45,822 nucleotides of DNA, taken from the NCBI GenBank assembly GCA_004335635.1, contig QAXH01005519.1, positions 1 through 45,822 on the forward strand. The letters run 5' to 3'. Of the stretch, positions 1 to 10,160 are shown piece after piece. A model generated the notes under the pieces. It was not told the origin of the DNA. It worked only from the letters and a program-made list of their open reading frames with translations, and ran no database searches. This DNA comes from Chloromonas sp. AAM2. Lineage: Eukaryota; Chlorophyta; Chlorophyceae; Chlamydomonadales; Chlamydomonadaceae. The translations under genes and the position numbers were made by a program. Within the stretch, counting starts at the first letter, position 1. Every line of letters begins with the position of its first letter.

Positions 1-404
1 GTTGTCTAATTTTCAATAATTGGATTCGCAAGATTCACCTTTACAAGGCTGTAGCATTGCATTCGCTGTTTGCAGCAAGAATCTTTTGTTGACGGTATCC
101 GATCGAGTCATTTGCGTGGACGTGCTTTCTGGTGTGCACTGATGGTCCCTTTATTCGACCAAATTCCATTCCATCATCCACTTACGTATGGCCATCACAC
201 ACAGCCACTCACTTGCCGATCCTTGCCCGTGCCGGTGCCGTCAGAGTGAGAGTAACGCTTGTGACCTGTCAATCCGTGGCTATAAAACGACACCATCGCT
301 CTCTGCTCGTCCTCTCTCGCCCCGCTGGACGTTGTTGCTGGAGTTGTCATTTGTCATGGGCGTTGGTGAGCGGCAAGAACCCATCCATGGAAATTCATCC
401 GTGC
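1..404. other. Left edge, no recognised gene
   Basis: I recognise no gene here. A TATA-like box (tataaaa) lies at 281-287, followed by a pyrimidine-rich stretch and an ATG at 356 on the plus strand. This arrangement could be a promoter, but the frame that follows runs straight into the inverted-repeat element at 405 and has no familiar protein features. Open frames in this stretch look like chance. Confidence 0.4.
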
Positions 405-1264
405 GTTACGGATATATCCCAAATCAACGCATAATCCATCAATTAACCTTCGGGTTGGCGCTTTTCAGGCGTGCTTTGGCGTGCTTTGACGATACGTTGG
501 CGTGCCTTTGCTGGTGCATGGTGGTAGACGGTGGTGACTACCATGACTGGGTTAACTGGCTGTGGTGGCATTAACTCCTGTGATGACATTTCCCATTCAT
601 CACACGGAACTTACAAGTGAACGTCTCACAAATGTCTCACAAACTCGGTCCAGTCATTGGCAGGGGCGGCCAGTACTATATGCACCGGCAGCACATAAAA
701 GGCAAACTCAGCGGTGCTGCGATGCAGAAGGTGCTTCAACAGCAAAGCATGATGCAGTAAGAGTAGTAGTAAGGGACTCTAGAAGTAGTAATTCAAACAT
801 ACATGAACTGCCGCATGACCACTCGCAGGAAGTTACCCCGCAAATTCCTAGTCCACTCACATGCACTACTGTATCAAGCAGACAAGTGCATCAACTCAAC
901 AGGCCACCTGTTCAATGCTGTCACACACTGTCAACCCATAAGGTCAGTTTACCCTTCACAAACAGCTACTCAGCACGCGAATTCCTAACATACCAATTCC
1001 CAAATGAACATTGACAAACATGCTAACATTTAAGGTACCAGACAATTCTCGCACATCCCAACTTGCAGCAACACGTCCCTGCGCTGCTGTGGTGTTGCTG
1101 AGAGGCGGAGGATACCAGGGGAGCTGTGCATCTTGATGAAACGTGCAAGGGTCTGTGTGCCACTTGCACCTGTGAATGATGCTGTTGCAGCAACTGCCTT
1201 ATGAAAAGCGCCAACACGAAGGTTGATTAATGGATTATCCTTTGATTTGGGATATACCCGTAAC
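405..1264. mobile_element. Element bounded by ~48-base inverted repeats
   Basis: The left arm (405-453) and the reverse complement of the right arm (1217-1264) align almost base for base: both read gttacgg, then tatatcccaaatcaa, then ggataatccat or gcataatccat, then caacctt or taacctt, with only a few mismatches. The interior (about 760 bases) has no recognisable transposase. I found no clear target-site duplication, so the superfamily is undetermined. A non-autonomous DNA transposon is the simplest explanation; a fold-back element is the alternative. Confidence 0.55.
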
Positions 1265-2075
1265 AGACAGGGTCTATCCTGATACTGTCACTTGCACTCC
1301 CTCCTTGTAACCTAGTTAGCATGAGGTAAGCAAGCCCAAGTCTGTGGCGCGAAGGTTGTACTAAGCCTCATTCCAAAACACATTGTTCGCATTTGCAATT
1401 GGTGGATGAGGCTACACTCAACCTGGTTTGTTGCCAAGCTGCTAACACGTCTCACACTGTAACATGGGCATACAGTCAGGTGCCGACAGATGCAAACTTT
1501 TGGCGGGTGCAATCTATCTAACCGCATACGCGAGGAACATCACAAAATAGGACCAAGAGCACATATACCAACGTGGTGACTGTGTCCTCCCACAGTTGGA
1601 CTACAGCACTTGATCCACATGCTACAGCACCTGCTCCCCATGCATGGGTACAGAACAGCTTTCCGTATTTGCCAGATTGCATAGGATGAACTACTCCCAA
1701 GAAACTTATATTCAAAAAGTAGACAAAGTGGAGTAAGTCAACGAGATCAACAACATGAATGGTCTTGCGTGGCATGAGAGGATAGTATGGTGTGGAATGG
1801 GGAAACACACATGCACGAAATGATACTGAAGCTTCTTAGTCAGTACTAGATGCACACAATCGGCTGCCTTTGCCCTCAGACTACTGTGCTGTGCCCCTGT
1901 CGACCCAAACACTGCATGTTCGTCCCTCTGACAATTCTGTTTGTAAACGAACGAAAGTCTGTCAATCAGTAGCTCTCGAGTCCTCGAACCCCCTCCCTGC
2001 TAATCATTCAAACCTTGCACACCCGAACGACAGACAACAGTTGCTGGAGCCTGGTGCATGAATCTCATAACAATG
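1265..2075. other. Intergenic, 3' flank of the VMA12-like gene
   Basis: No gene is recognised. The 15-mer gcactccctccttgt at 1294-1308 recurs exactly at 11676-11690, where it is one arm of a fold-back. The part nearest 2075 should hold the 3' untranslated region of the minus-strand VMA12-like gene. Confidence 0.35.
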
Positions 2076-5000
2076 TCATTGTTTCTTTTTGTTGCTGGCT
2101 GGGTTTACGTTTGCTGCTTGAGCAGCAGGCTTCTGCTTGTTCCATATGTTTTTGTCAAAGAGATGAGGATACTGTTCCTCGAGCGGCCGTGGCATGTTAG
2201 TACGAATAATCAACAACGTGGTCTCCAGCAGCATGCCCGCTGACATGCCAACCACGCCCAGCAGGCCCGCCTGCAGCCACATGCAAGCAAGGCACGTGTC
2301 ATGAGATTGTGATAGACTGAGCTTTGCGTACAAGCAGTGGCATGTGTGCCAGGTGCGATCAAGACTGAGCCAGAGCATGCATCAGAGTGGTGTTCTGTCA
2401 AGTGCACGTGCAGGCATGCCAGTCCCTAGCAAGAGGACTTGAACAAGTCATGCATCGTACAAGCACCCCACACAAGGCCCACAATCTGGCCCTAACAGTG
2501 CACCTACTCAGGCAGCCCGTTTTTGCACTGCATGTGATGCACCTGTCAGTCACGGTCACACCCTAAGTATTCACTAGCACCGCTCTGACAGCGCTGCTCA
2601 CTGTTTACTCGCAATGGACAGTCCCCACCCCACAATCCATCTACCCGTGCATGCCCTTGTTTGCACACCAAGTGGCACGCAACAGGTGCTTGACTCACCC
2701 ACAGATCGTCCCACTGAAACCACATCTTGCTGCCCCAGTAACACAAGGCGAAGCCGGTGAACATAATGACAAGTACGTGAGCGCCATACGAAAGCTGGGC
2801 CTGCGGCGTGAAATGGCAGCGGCAACAAATGACATGTGGGACAGGGTGCTGTGTGGCAGGTGGCGGTGTGTGATGCAACCGTAGCTAGCAGCGCACATGG
2901 CATACCCAGCCAACCGTAGCTAGCAGCGCACATGGCATACCCAGCCAACCGTAGCTAGCAGCACACATGGCATACCCAGCCAACCATAGCTAGCAGCGCA
3001 CATGGCCAAGTGAAGTTAGTTGGATAGGTACATATGCATGTGGAGGATGCGGAGGATAGGTACATATGCATGTGGAGGATGCGGAGGATAGGTACATACT
3101 AATGCACATACACATACTTTACACATCACTGATTTAGCATGGCATGTGGCTGACTTGTGTGGGCATGAAAAGCAGCGATGTGCGCCAGGCAAGGCCGATT
3201 CAAGGCGTAACAGTCGCTTCATCTTCTGGGCTGTGTCTGGGTGTGGTATCTGGCTGCCCGATACAGGACCCTGCCCTCTTCGAATGCAATCCACTGCCCA
3301 TTGTGCCGTGCTTGGTAAGCCACCATGGCATGTGCACACAGATGATGTAACGCATGCCTGGCAAGGGACCCTTGCGGCACACATGCAAAGTTAGCACCCC
3401 GCATGTGCAACCAGCCTTGCTGCAAACAGTCGGCCAGTTGTAATGCATGTGGGAATACAGGATGCTGGTCTAGTGCTAGATCAAACCATCCTTGTGACAT
3501 CTGGCACGTTCTGAGTGTGTCAGGATGTCCGGCTCCGGCACCCAGGTGTGCCATGCCATGTCTGATTCTGCGCACCCTGAAGCCATGCATACCACATGCC
3601 AGACCCTACATAGTATAGCCTCAGTGGCACATGGGGTGATATGGCGAGTGATAGTTGCAGTGACATGCACCACGATTGCCTCCACCGGTGCACTGGAGCC
3701 CGGTTACAATCTACGCCTTGCCACAAACAATGGTCCAGTTACAATCCATGGTGGAGCACAGGCTGGTCTAGTGAAAATCACCACTATCCTTGCGACAGCC
3801 GGCACATCCTTCATCGGGTCTTGCTCACACCACATGGTCAGGCCTTACATGGTACAGCCTCAGCGACCCGTGTGGTGCACACCTGCGTGGTTGGCAGCAC
3901 GCCCCGTAAAGCCTCGGCATCTCTCTCCTTGACCGTAATGTCCTTGACCATCTCACTGTATTGCAGGTCCTCCAACTTCCTCCGCAGCATGCTGCGCCGT
4001 GCCTCTAGCTCCGGGTTGTCAGGCTTGACTGGCTTGGCAGGCAGGACTATGTTCGAACCGCTGCAAACCTTGTGCAGAAGCACTGCAGGGCTGTCTGAAG
4101 GTGCCGATGCGCTGCAGTGCAAGGAATGTGAGGCAGAGGTTGCATTGATTAGGCTTTGCCATAGCATGGATGAAGGAGGCAGCAGGTAGCAACAAGGTTG
4201 TGCAGCACATTCCAAGGGTAATTGAAATTCCATAGACATGTATAGGGCAATACTCTTGCAGGCGCTGTTTGTGCATCAGGGCACGCTGCACCCATCCATC
4301 TGGTGCATGTGGGTACGAGATGTGTGCCATGCCAAGTGGTTGCATGCCCATTGTGATTGGAGACACTGTGCACAGCTGCACAGATGCCATGTTCCGTGCT
4401 GGCAAACGGCAAGTTGCACAGCAAAATGGAAGGTGATACACAAGCTTGCCACAGGTGTAGGTGCCAACCGTGCCTGTCTAGCCTGACGAGCTGGCAATGA
4501 CATGCCAACGCAGATCCGATTGTGTACTGACTTATGGTTGCATGCAGACACTAATCAAAAACAAACACAGTACAAATGCAATGGTCAATGCTGATGCTTG
4601 GACTGCAAGACATTACACGTGCTCGCTACGGTCTGGTTACTTGCTAACCTCGTCAAGCCTATCCTGGCAAGGCTTTCAGGAGCAGGAATTAGCTGATGGG
4701 CGGCATGGTGTAGCATGTACGCCTAAACAGGCAGTGACTGTGTGGCTGTTGATTTGGTGTGAACACTGGGTGCCAGTGCAATGGTTGAGATGCAAGTGCT
4801 TGAAAATCAGAGATGTCATTCGTGCACTCTCATGCACTCACTTCATCAAAGCCGCCACTAATTTGATTGTAGCCCAGGCAACAGTGGCGCTTTCCTTGCA
4901 TGCAGCTGCAGCGTCCCGCACATCCTGAGAAGGCATGGCGCAATCAGAGCATGGGACTGAGCCCCGCATTGAGAAGACCAGCAAATGGCTGGCAGTTCGT

Positions 5001-5082
5001 TCACACGCGCCTGAGGCAAAGCTGGGTCGGCTGCAGCACCATGCAGCAGCTGACGCATGTCAGAAGTGATTTGCAGTTCCAT
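2076..5082 (-). CDS. VMA12/TMEM199-like V-ATPase assembly factor
   Basis: Predicted ER membrane protein that helps assemble the Vo sector of the vacuolar ATPase. My exons are complement(4922..5082, 3883..4111, 2699..2800, 2076..2270), giving 228 aa. Exon 2 carries the family signature: a GS-x-x-x-LP motif, then NPELEAR, then a charged helix ending YSEMVKDIT. Exons 3 and 4 encode two membrane helices (about residues 136-153 and 167-188), the second followed by a conserved LLIIR-type end, then a Lys/Asn/Gln-rich tail ending KKKQ that could be an ER-retention signal. Spacing between the charged helix and the first membrane helix fits TMEM199. The start and the first splice junction (donor gtgcgg at 4916-4921) are the least certain part. 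Exon 2 has a second in-frame acceptor 51 bases downstream (exon then ending at 4060). The gene diverges from tatA. Confidence 0.78.
2877..3007. repeat. 35-base tandem repeat, 3.7 copies
   Basis: Three full units and one partial unit of a 35-mer beginning aaccgtagctagcagcgcac lie head to tail with one or two substitutions between units. They sit in intron 2 of the VMA12-like gene. The units abut with no spacers, so this is a minisatellite and not a CRISPR array. Confidence 0.9.
3022..3098. repeat. 32-base tandem repeat, ~2.4 copies
   Basis: Unit ggaggataggtacatatgca plus tgtggaggatgc is repeated in tandem just after the 35-mer array, in the same intron of the VMA12-like gene. The copies are nearly identical, which suggests recent slippage. 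Confidence 0.85.
3424..3876. repeat. Diverged direct duplication in VMA12-like intron
   Basis: Copy 1 (about 3424-3637) and copy 2 (about 3724-3876) share an ordered series of blocks: a ccagttgtaat or ccagttacaat block, gctggtctagtg, atccttg-gaca, cggcac or tggcac, and a terminal block with cctcag. Divergence and indels are considerable, so this is an older duplication than the neighbouring minisatellites. Copy 2 ends right at the donor site of the VMA12-like exon 2. Confidence 0.5.
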
Positions 5083-5355
5083 GACTGCCCCTTCCTGACA
5101 CAGTTTTGCTTCTTTGCTAACCCTAACCCCTTTGTTGCTCTCTCTCAGTGGCTCTTTTGACGCGTGGACATGCAGCAGAGCATGCGCGGGTCTTCAAGCA
5201 AACCAACTGCACGTGCGAGACACGTGGGCAAATCTCAGGCAGTGGCGGGAGAGTCAGCACGGTTAGAACCTTGCCATTTGGTTTGTCTCTCCTTTCACAC
5301 CCTCCACGCAGCGGAAGTCGCTCAAAAGCAGCAACACCCGATCGAAAGCGCAAAG
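5083..5355. promoter_or_regulatory. Divergent promoter region with telo-box-like motif
   Basis: This stretch separates the start codons of the minus-strand VMA12-like gene and the plus-strand tatA gene. It holds ctaaccctaacccc at 5117-5130, which matches the plant telo-box (AAACCCTAA type) known from promoters of translation and housekeeping genes. No convincing TATA box was seen. Part of this stretch reads open in the tatA frame (upstream ATG at 5170), so transcripts could begin within it. Confidence 0.45.
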
Positions 5356-5781
5356 ATGCAAGTCATGCAGCGAGCCGCATCTGGCTTGACTTGCTCCCCA
5401 TCATCCTCTAATCGCCAATCCGTTGTCCGTAACATCAGCTCTGTGCGCTCTGCGTCAACAAGACTTCAAGCACGCCCGTCTGCGCCCTTCAGGCACAGTC
5501 AGCAGCGATTCCAGCTACAACATGCCCCATCACGAGGCGTGGCGTGCCAGGGCTTGTTTGGCCTGGGTCTGCCCGAGATCGCAGTGATTGCTGGCATTGC
5601 CGCCTTGGTGTTTGGGCCCAGTAAGCTGCCAGAGCTGGGCAAGGGTTTGGGCCAGACAGTCAAGAGTTTTCAGACAGCAGCCAAGGAATTTGAGACCGAG
5701 TTGAAGGAAGCCTCCAAATCAGACAAAGCCGATGCTCCGGCTGCTACAGAGGAGTCCAAGAAGGAAGTGAAGAAGGAGTAA
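5356..5781 (+). CDS. tatA: Plastid TatA/Tha4 twin-arginine translocase subunit
   Basis: Single-exon gene of 141 aa for the thylakoid Tat pathway, which moves folded proteins across the membrane using the pH gradient. Residues 1 to about 62 are Ser/Arg/Gln-rich with few acidic residues, a typical plastid transit peptide. The mature part starts near LFGLGLPEIAVIAG, a single membrane helix with the conserved Glu at 74 (the functional Glu of pea Tha4). The hinge FGPSKLPELG (87-96) and an amphipathic helix TVKSFQTAAKEFETEL follow, then a short acidic and lysine-rich tail. The short tail favours TatA/Tha4 over TatB/Hcf106. I chose the ATG at 5356 because it starts a normal-length transit peptide; an in-frame ATG at 5170 would add 62 residues. 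Confidence 0.93.
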   Translation: MQVMQRAASGLTCSPSSSNRQSVVRNISSVRSASTRLQARPSAPFRHSQQRFQLQHAPSRGVACQGLFGLGLPEIAVIAGIAALVFGPSKLPELGKGLGQTVKSFQTAAKEFETELKEASKSDKADAPAATEESKKEVKKE

Positions 5782-7109
5782 CCGGCGGCTAACAAGTTTC
5801 GGTGGGTGAGCACGCCTGCCGACAGGTTACCATGGACAAGCGATCTGGTACCTGAACATGACATGCCAACTGTAGCTGCAAATCTCCTCAACATGACAAC
5901 GCTATGCATGCTGATGTCTGGCCAATCATCATCCACATCACCAATGTGCATGGCAGGCCGCATGGTGTACTATGCAGTTTGTCAGTGTCCAGTCGCGTGC
6001 TGGACAGCTGATCACGATGTTTGTTGCGATGCTTTTGCAGGGCATGGCTGCAGTCGTACTAAAGACTTTTTGAGGAAATGGCGAGGAAATGGCGTCTACA
6101 ATGCTCGAATCCTATCTGCAGGCGGCATTGCGACAGTGTTCAGGAAATGCATCAGCGCAGACTTCATTGCCGAGGTCTCATATGGGCATAGGCTAAGCAT
6201 GTATGAACACAGGATTGGACGGGCCATGTGCCACTCTTTTTGCATCTGATTATGGTTGCTGTTTGACAGATTGCCTGACGGACTGGGCACTACTTTTGCT
6301 GTTCGGATACCTTTCGTTTTTTTGCAACTAGCGCAACTTATGGTGAGCATGAGGATAAACTTCCGCAGCTGCCGTGCCAGCAGGACAGGCCTGTACTATT
6401 GTCAACATGGATTTGTTACTTTTACATGGCCCATAGAATGCTCACTTGGGCCATGCAAGGCGCGCCAGCTTCTCGTGATGCCCCATGTGTGCCCTCAGCA
6501 TGTGCATTCATTACTCACCAGTGGAGCCGGCATTGCACATGCCATTGCTGTGGGTGTAATGTCACGGAGGATTGGCTAGCTGGTATGGCTTGGCGCAACC
6601 CGCAAGTGGGAGGTCTAGGGCAGGTGCATTGAGCGTGAGTACCAGCCAGTCATGCCTGGCATACATGAAGGCATCGTAACAGCATGCATTGGGCAAGTGG
6701 GGTTGACAGAAAGGTGAAAAACAGAAGGCTCAAGGACAGATGGTAAGAGGAAAAGAGGTGCGATCAAAAACTATGGCAACAAGCGGTGGCATAAGCCAAG
6801 AAAATCGTCAGAAGGAAGACATGCATTTCAATGATTTCAGTGCAATGGAATCAGCTTTCAACGACGCCGGGAAGAGAAACAGACCAAACAAAGAGTCTAT
6901 AACCGAGGCTGCAAAGGTGTCCACATAGAGTGTGCGGAGGAAAACCATGCAATGCAAGAGAACCCAGTTGGGTGCAAGTCAGGCAAGCGCACAGCTAGGC
7001 AGGGTGGCTTGCACCAAATCAGAATGGCTTGCTAGTGTTCACGGTCGGTGCATGTGGGGCCCCCAATCATGTAATGTTTATAACTTTCTAACATTGCATT
7101 ACTGCATTA

Positions 7110-7166
7110 AGAAGTTTGCCAGTTTTGGGACAGTTTCCAACAACTGCACTGGGACCCATGTAGGAC
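7110..7166 (+). mobile_element. Solo end of the 10.2-kb inverted-repeat element family
   Basis: The sequence aagaagtttgccagttttgg followed by gacagtttcc and ccactg-like bases up to gggaccc matches the terminal arms of the element at 10161-10457 (arms read aagttcgccagttctgggac and aagtttgccagctctgggac). Only one arm is evident here; a weak second arm may lie near 7245-7265. It marks a second locus of the same repeat family. Confidence 0.45.
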
Positions 7167-7377
7167 CTGCTAAATAGCGAGTGACTCGCTGGGTCTTAGA
7201 TTTAGGCCGTTATTCAGATGTGATTTCTCGCATAATCCCTGAAATTGCCAATTCTGGTAACCACTGACATGATTTCCAGCGATAATTCATATAGAATTGA
7301 ATCAATGTGTGAACAATTCCTAGCCCGTTACGAGACATTATAACACTGTTATTCAGGATCCGGTGCGCTTGAATGTG

Positions 7378-7485
7378 CACTGAAAACTTAAGATAGACTG
7401 AACCTCAACTAACTTAGAATGAGCATGCAGAATGCACAGAAAACTTGAGATAGACTGACCCTCAACTGAGTTTCAAATGAGCAAT
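7378..7485. repeat. Diverged tandem duplication
   Basis: Two adjacent blocks of about 60 bases both contain gaaaactt-agatagactga, then cctcaact, then aatgagca. They differ by several substitutions. No coding role is apparent. Confidence 0.55.
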
Positions 7486-8050
7486 GGTCACACCACACAT
7501 TTCCAAGTACTTGGTGAACCTTGACAATTTCTTACAGAACATGACAAGCCAGGAAAGGACGCTGCATGTGTTGGCCATACACACCAAACTGTGCAATGAC
7601 CGAAAGCTGAAAGGTACATCTGAGGCCATGCACTGTACTGTTGGCACACAATTGGCCAGCATCACCTACTGTCTAGTGGGCTCTCAAGCCTCCGTCATCA
7701 GCCAAAAGCCTGTCCACCACCCTGCTGTTGGCTGTCCTCTGTCTCTTCCCTTCCTGGCCTGTGGAGTATGACTCGTGTGGTGGGTCGTGCTTGTGTCGCA
7801 ATGACATTGCCAGACTGAACTCTCAAACTCAGTCTCAAACTCAGCCGGTCAATTCCACCCACAAGAACACATCAACAGTATCTGTTGTGTGACATCATAA
7901 AGACATGACTAAGACAGCGGTTCAACCTGGCTGACATGCACTGCACCTGTTCTGCACAATCTGCACAGAGAGCACTAAAGGATGCATGGAGCTTCCCATA
8001 AGGTTGATCTGTGTTTCACAGCAAGCTGGCTGTCAATGTTTCTATAGCAA

Positions 8051-8228
8051 AACGGAAGCGGACCTGGACTCTCAGACAGCCCGAGGGCCGAACGTCGACA
8101 TGTCTCCCAGAAGCCCCTTTCACTGAAATCCAAGATTGTAGGGGGACACAATTCTAAATCTCACTAAAAGGGGCTGATGGGTGACTAGTTGACGCCCTGA
8201 GATTGAGAGTCCAGGTCCGGTTTCCGTT
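8051..8228. mobile_element. 178-base imperfect hairpin (MITE-like or hairpin precursor)
   Basis: The left arm begins aacggaagcggacctggact and the reverse complement of the right arm begins aacggaaaccggacctggac. Pairing continues inward through ctctca, then after a looser part through agcccctttcactgaaat against agccccttttagtgagat. Almost the whole element can fold back on itself. The perfect flanks are short and no target duplication is clear. Both a MITE and a small-RNA hairpin precursor fit. Confidence 0.55.
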
Positions 8229-8652
8229 AGGCTCCCTTCTTGGTGCTTGTTTCCTTTCTTTATCGTGCATGCAAAGTTTCCAAACGCAGCTCTGAAGCTT
8301 TCGTCGCTGTTTCCCTTGCCGCTTGGTCATTTGGCATGCCACATGGATGTACAGCATTGGCACTGCCTACTAGGTGCGCCGAATCAAAGTCCCGCAGGTT
8401 TCAAGACCAAGAAGATGTAGTTATGTGTGCACACAATCAGGATAGGCTGCAGGCACGCTAACAAGGATGACTCAGCCAAGGGCCCAAGTTTTGAAGGGTG
8501 ATGGTTATGACAAGCCGTTGCCGGATAACGGAGAGCATTTCAACCCAGGCGAATACGTTCGAAGCGGCAATAGGCATCAGCACTCCGCAGACTCCCAACC
8601 TTCCAGCTTCCGCTCTGACCTTCGGAGCAGAGACCTCGCGGGTCGCGTCACC

Positions 8653-9661
8653 ATGCCTGGTAAGCCCTTGTTCAATTTGTGCCGGCGGCGATAGCTTTCC
8701 GCTGCAAACAAGTGCTTTTCTGACTGCTTGTTGTTCTCCTCGCAGGCAAGGACGGAGGCAAGGCAAAGGTGCGCCTGCCAATCCCGCTTTTACAAAACAG
8801 AACTTGCCAGACAGAAGACAGAAGACTTACAGCCAGCATGCACAGCCTGTCATTTGTTAATCATGCATACCCGAATACGATCTGGGTGGTAGTTGACAGC
8901 AGGGTGGTAGCTGCAGCCTGCAATCTTGCACCATGCCACCACACCCCGCTTTTTTGTCTCCATGCTTCATTCTTGCAGCCCTTGAAGGCCGCTAAGAAGG
9001 AGGCGAAGGAGTACGACGAGGTGAGGTCCGGGTGTGCAGACTTGCCCCATCCGTCATGCACGCGAGGCAGAGTAGTGTCCATGCATGCATGCCTAGTAGG
9101 ATGTTGCATGCACAGGGGATTCCGGTTTACCAGTTCCACATGGACCCTGTTTGTCTTGCATGTGATTTGCTTAACACGACGACGCCTCTGCTGCTTTGCA
9201 GACCGACTTGGCGCATTTGGCCAAGCAGAAAGCAGAGGTAGGCAAAGCTGGAAATGCACGATGGGTCTTTGCACTGGCACAGCCTCCGTTTTGCCAAGGA
9301 TCTGGAGCATCACTTTGAATTTATGCACTACAGGACAATCAGCGCTGCCATGCACATCACAGGACGAGCTGTCTGTACTGATCACCTTGCGTTTTAGATG
9401 AGCGTATGGCCAGAGGCCATGTATGGCCAGAATGCTTGGGCTGACCAGTGGCTATCATCCTGCTGTAGTCTGCGACATCCAGCATTTTGAGCCAGAAGAG
9501 ACTGTTGCAGTGGCTGATTTGATTGAGCCCTGTGTGATGTGTGCTTCTGTCAACGTGTAGATCTGTCAACGTGTTTGCAGGCAGCTGCTCTGAAGGAGCT
9601 CAAGGCCAAGGCGCAGAAGGGTGCCATTGGTGGCACAGGCCTGAAGAAGAGTGGCAAGTGA
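8653..9661 (+). CDS. TMA7: TMA7, translation machinery-associated protein 7
   Basis: Five exons (8653..8659, 8746..8768, 8979..9020, 9202..9237, 9581..9661) give a 62-aa, very basic, helical protein. It starts MPGKDGGKAKPLKAAKKEAK and ends GGTGLKKSGK. The family hallmarks are present: a Gly/Lys-rich N terminus, KPLK, KEYDE, the central LAKQKAE and ELKAKA helix, and the C-terminal GTGLKKSGK. Length matches the family (about 64 aa). TMA7 associates with ribosomes and is needed for efficient translation in yeast; its biochemical role is unsettled. All introns are GT-AG and phases add up. The first coding exon holds only seven coding bases. The next gene starts 200 bases downstream on the same strand. 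Confidence 0.95.
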
Positions 9662-9861
9662 AGCTGGTTGGCAGCTGGAGTTGCATTGGCCAGACTAGGC
9701 AACAATTGCCACTCAAGCGCCAGCCTCCAATTCTGATTCAGCTCCTGCCGTGGTTGTGCAATCTGGTTAAGGATTAGTAAGGCACGGCTCGTTTGGGAGT
9801 CTAGCTGCAGGGTGTGCAGCAGTATCGCAGTGAACGGCCGCCGTGTAACCCGGCTGAAGCA

Positions 9862-10140
9862 ATGGCAGCAGGAGAGCAGCAGCCACAGCAAGCAGAGGGG
9901 ACGCCAGCAGGCAACATAGGTCAGGAGTCGCCTGCTGTGGCACCACGTAAGGCATCAGCAGGGGTTGACATGGACTGTCTTGGATGTCGCTTGACTGGCA
10001 TGGCGTTTGGTGTTTGTGGTGGCGGTTACATTATGGCTCAACTCTTGAGAGAGCCTGCGCCCACTGGCCCTCACAGGGCAGGCATATTGATCACGGCGGG
10101 TACAATGTTCGCTTTTGGCATGTACAGGGCTTTGTTTTGA
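9862..10140 (+). CDS. Small DMAC1/DUF4536-like membrane protein
   Basis: Single-exon 92-aa protein. Residues 1-36 are Gln/Ala/Gly-rich and probably unstructured. Residues 37-92 contain MDCLGCRLTG, then a Gly-rich hydrophobic helix (about 46-61), a short polar loop with Pro, and a second hydrophobic helix (about 73-90). The Cys-x-x-Cys-Arg followed by a glycine-rich helix resembles the DUF4536 family, whose human member DMAC1 (TMEM261) takes part in assembly of the distal membrane arm of mitochondrial complex I. I infer a similar mitochondrial inner-membrane role, but no targeting peptide is obvious. The ATG at 9862 was chosen as the first in the open frame. Confidence 0.6.
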   Translation: MAAGEQQPQQAEGTPAGNIGQESPAVAPRKASAGVDMDCLGCRLTGMAFGVCGGGYIMAQLLREPAPTGPHRAGILITAGTMFAFGMYRALF

Positions 10141-10160
10141 GGCCCACTCGTTTGCATTAG

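Larger units (their letters stand above)
5782..8652. other. Intergenic stretch with fold-back elements
   Basis: No gene is recognised between tatA and TMA7. Contents noted separately are a copy of a terminal-repeat sequence near 7110, a tandem duplication near 7380-7480 and a hairpin-like element at 8051-8228. The remaining open frames on both strands are short and show no familiar motif. The first few hundred bases are presumably tatA 3' untranslated sequence. Confidence 0.5.

Noticed and set aside
2877..3007. Possible CRISPR-like array of 35-mers
   Set aside because: The units abut directly with no unique spacers, and the locus is an intron of a eukaryotic gene.
5117..5130. Internal telomere tract
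   Set aside because: Only about two units of ccctaa; too short to be a telomeric array, better described as a promoter telo-box.
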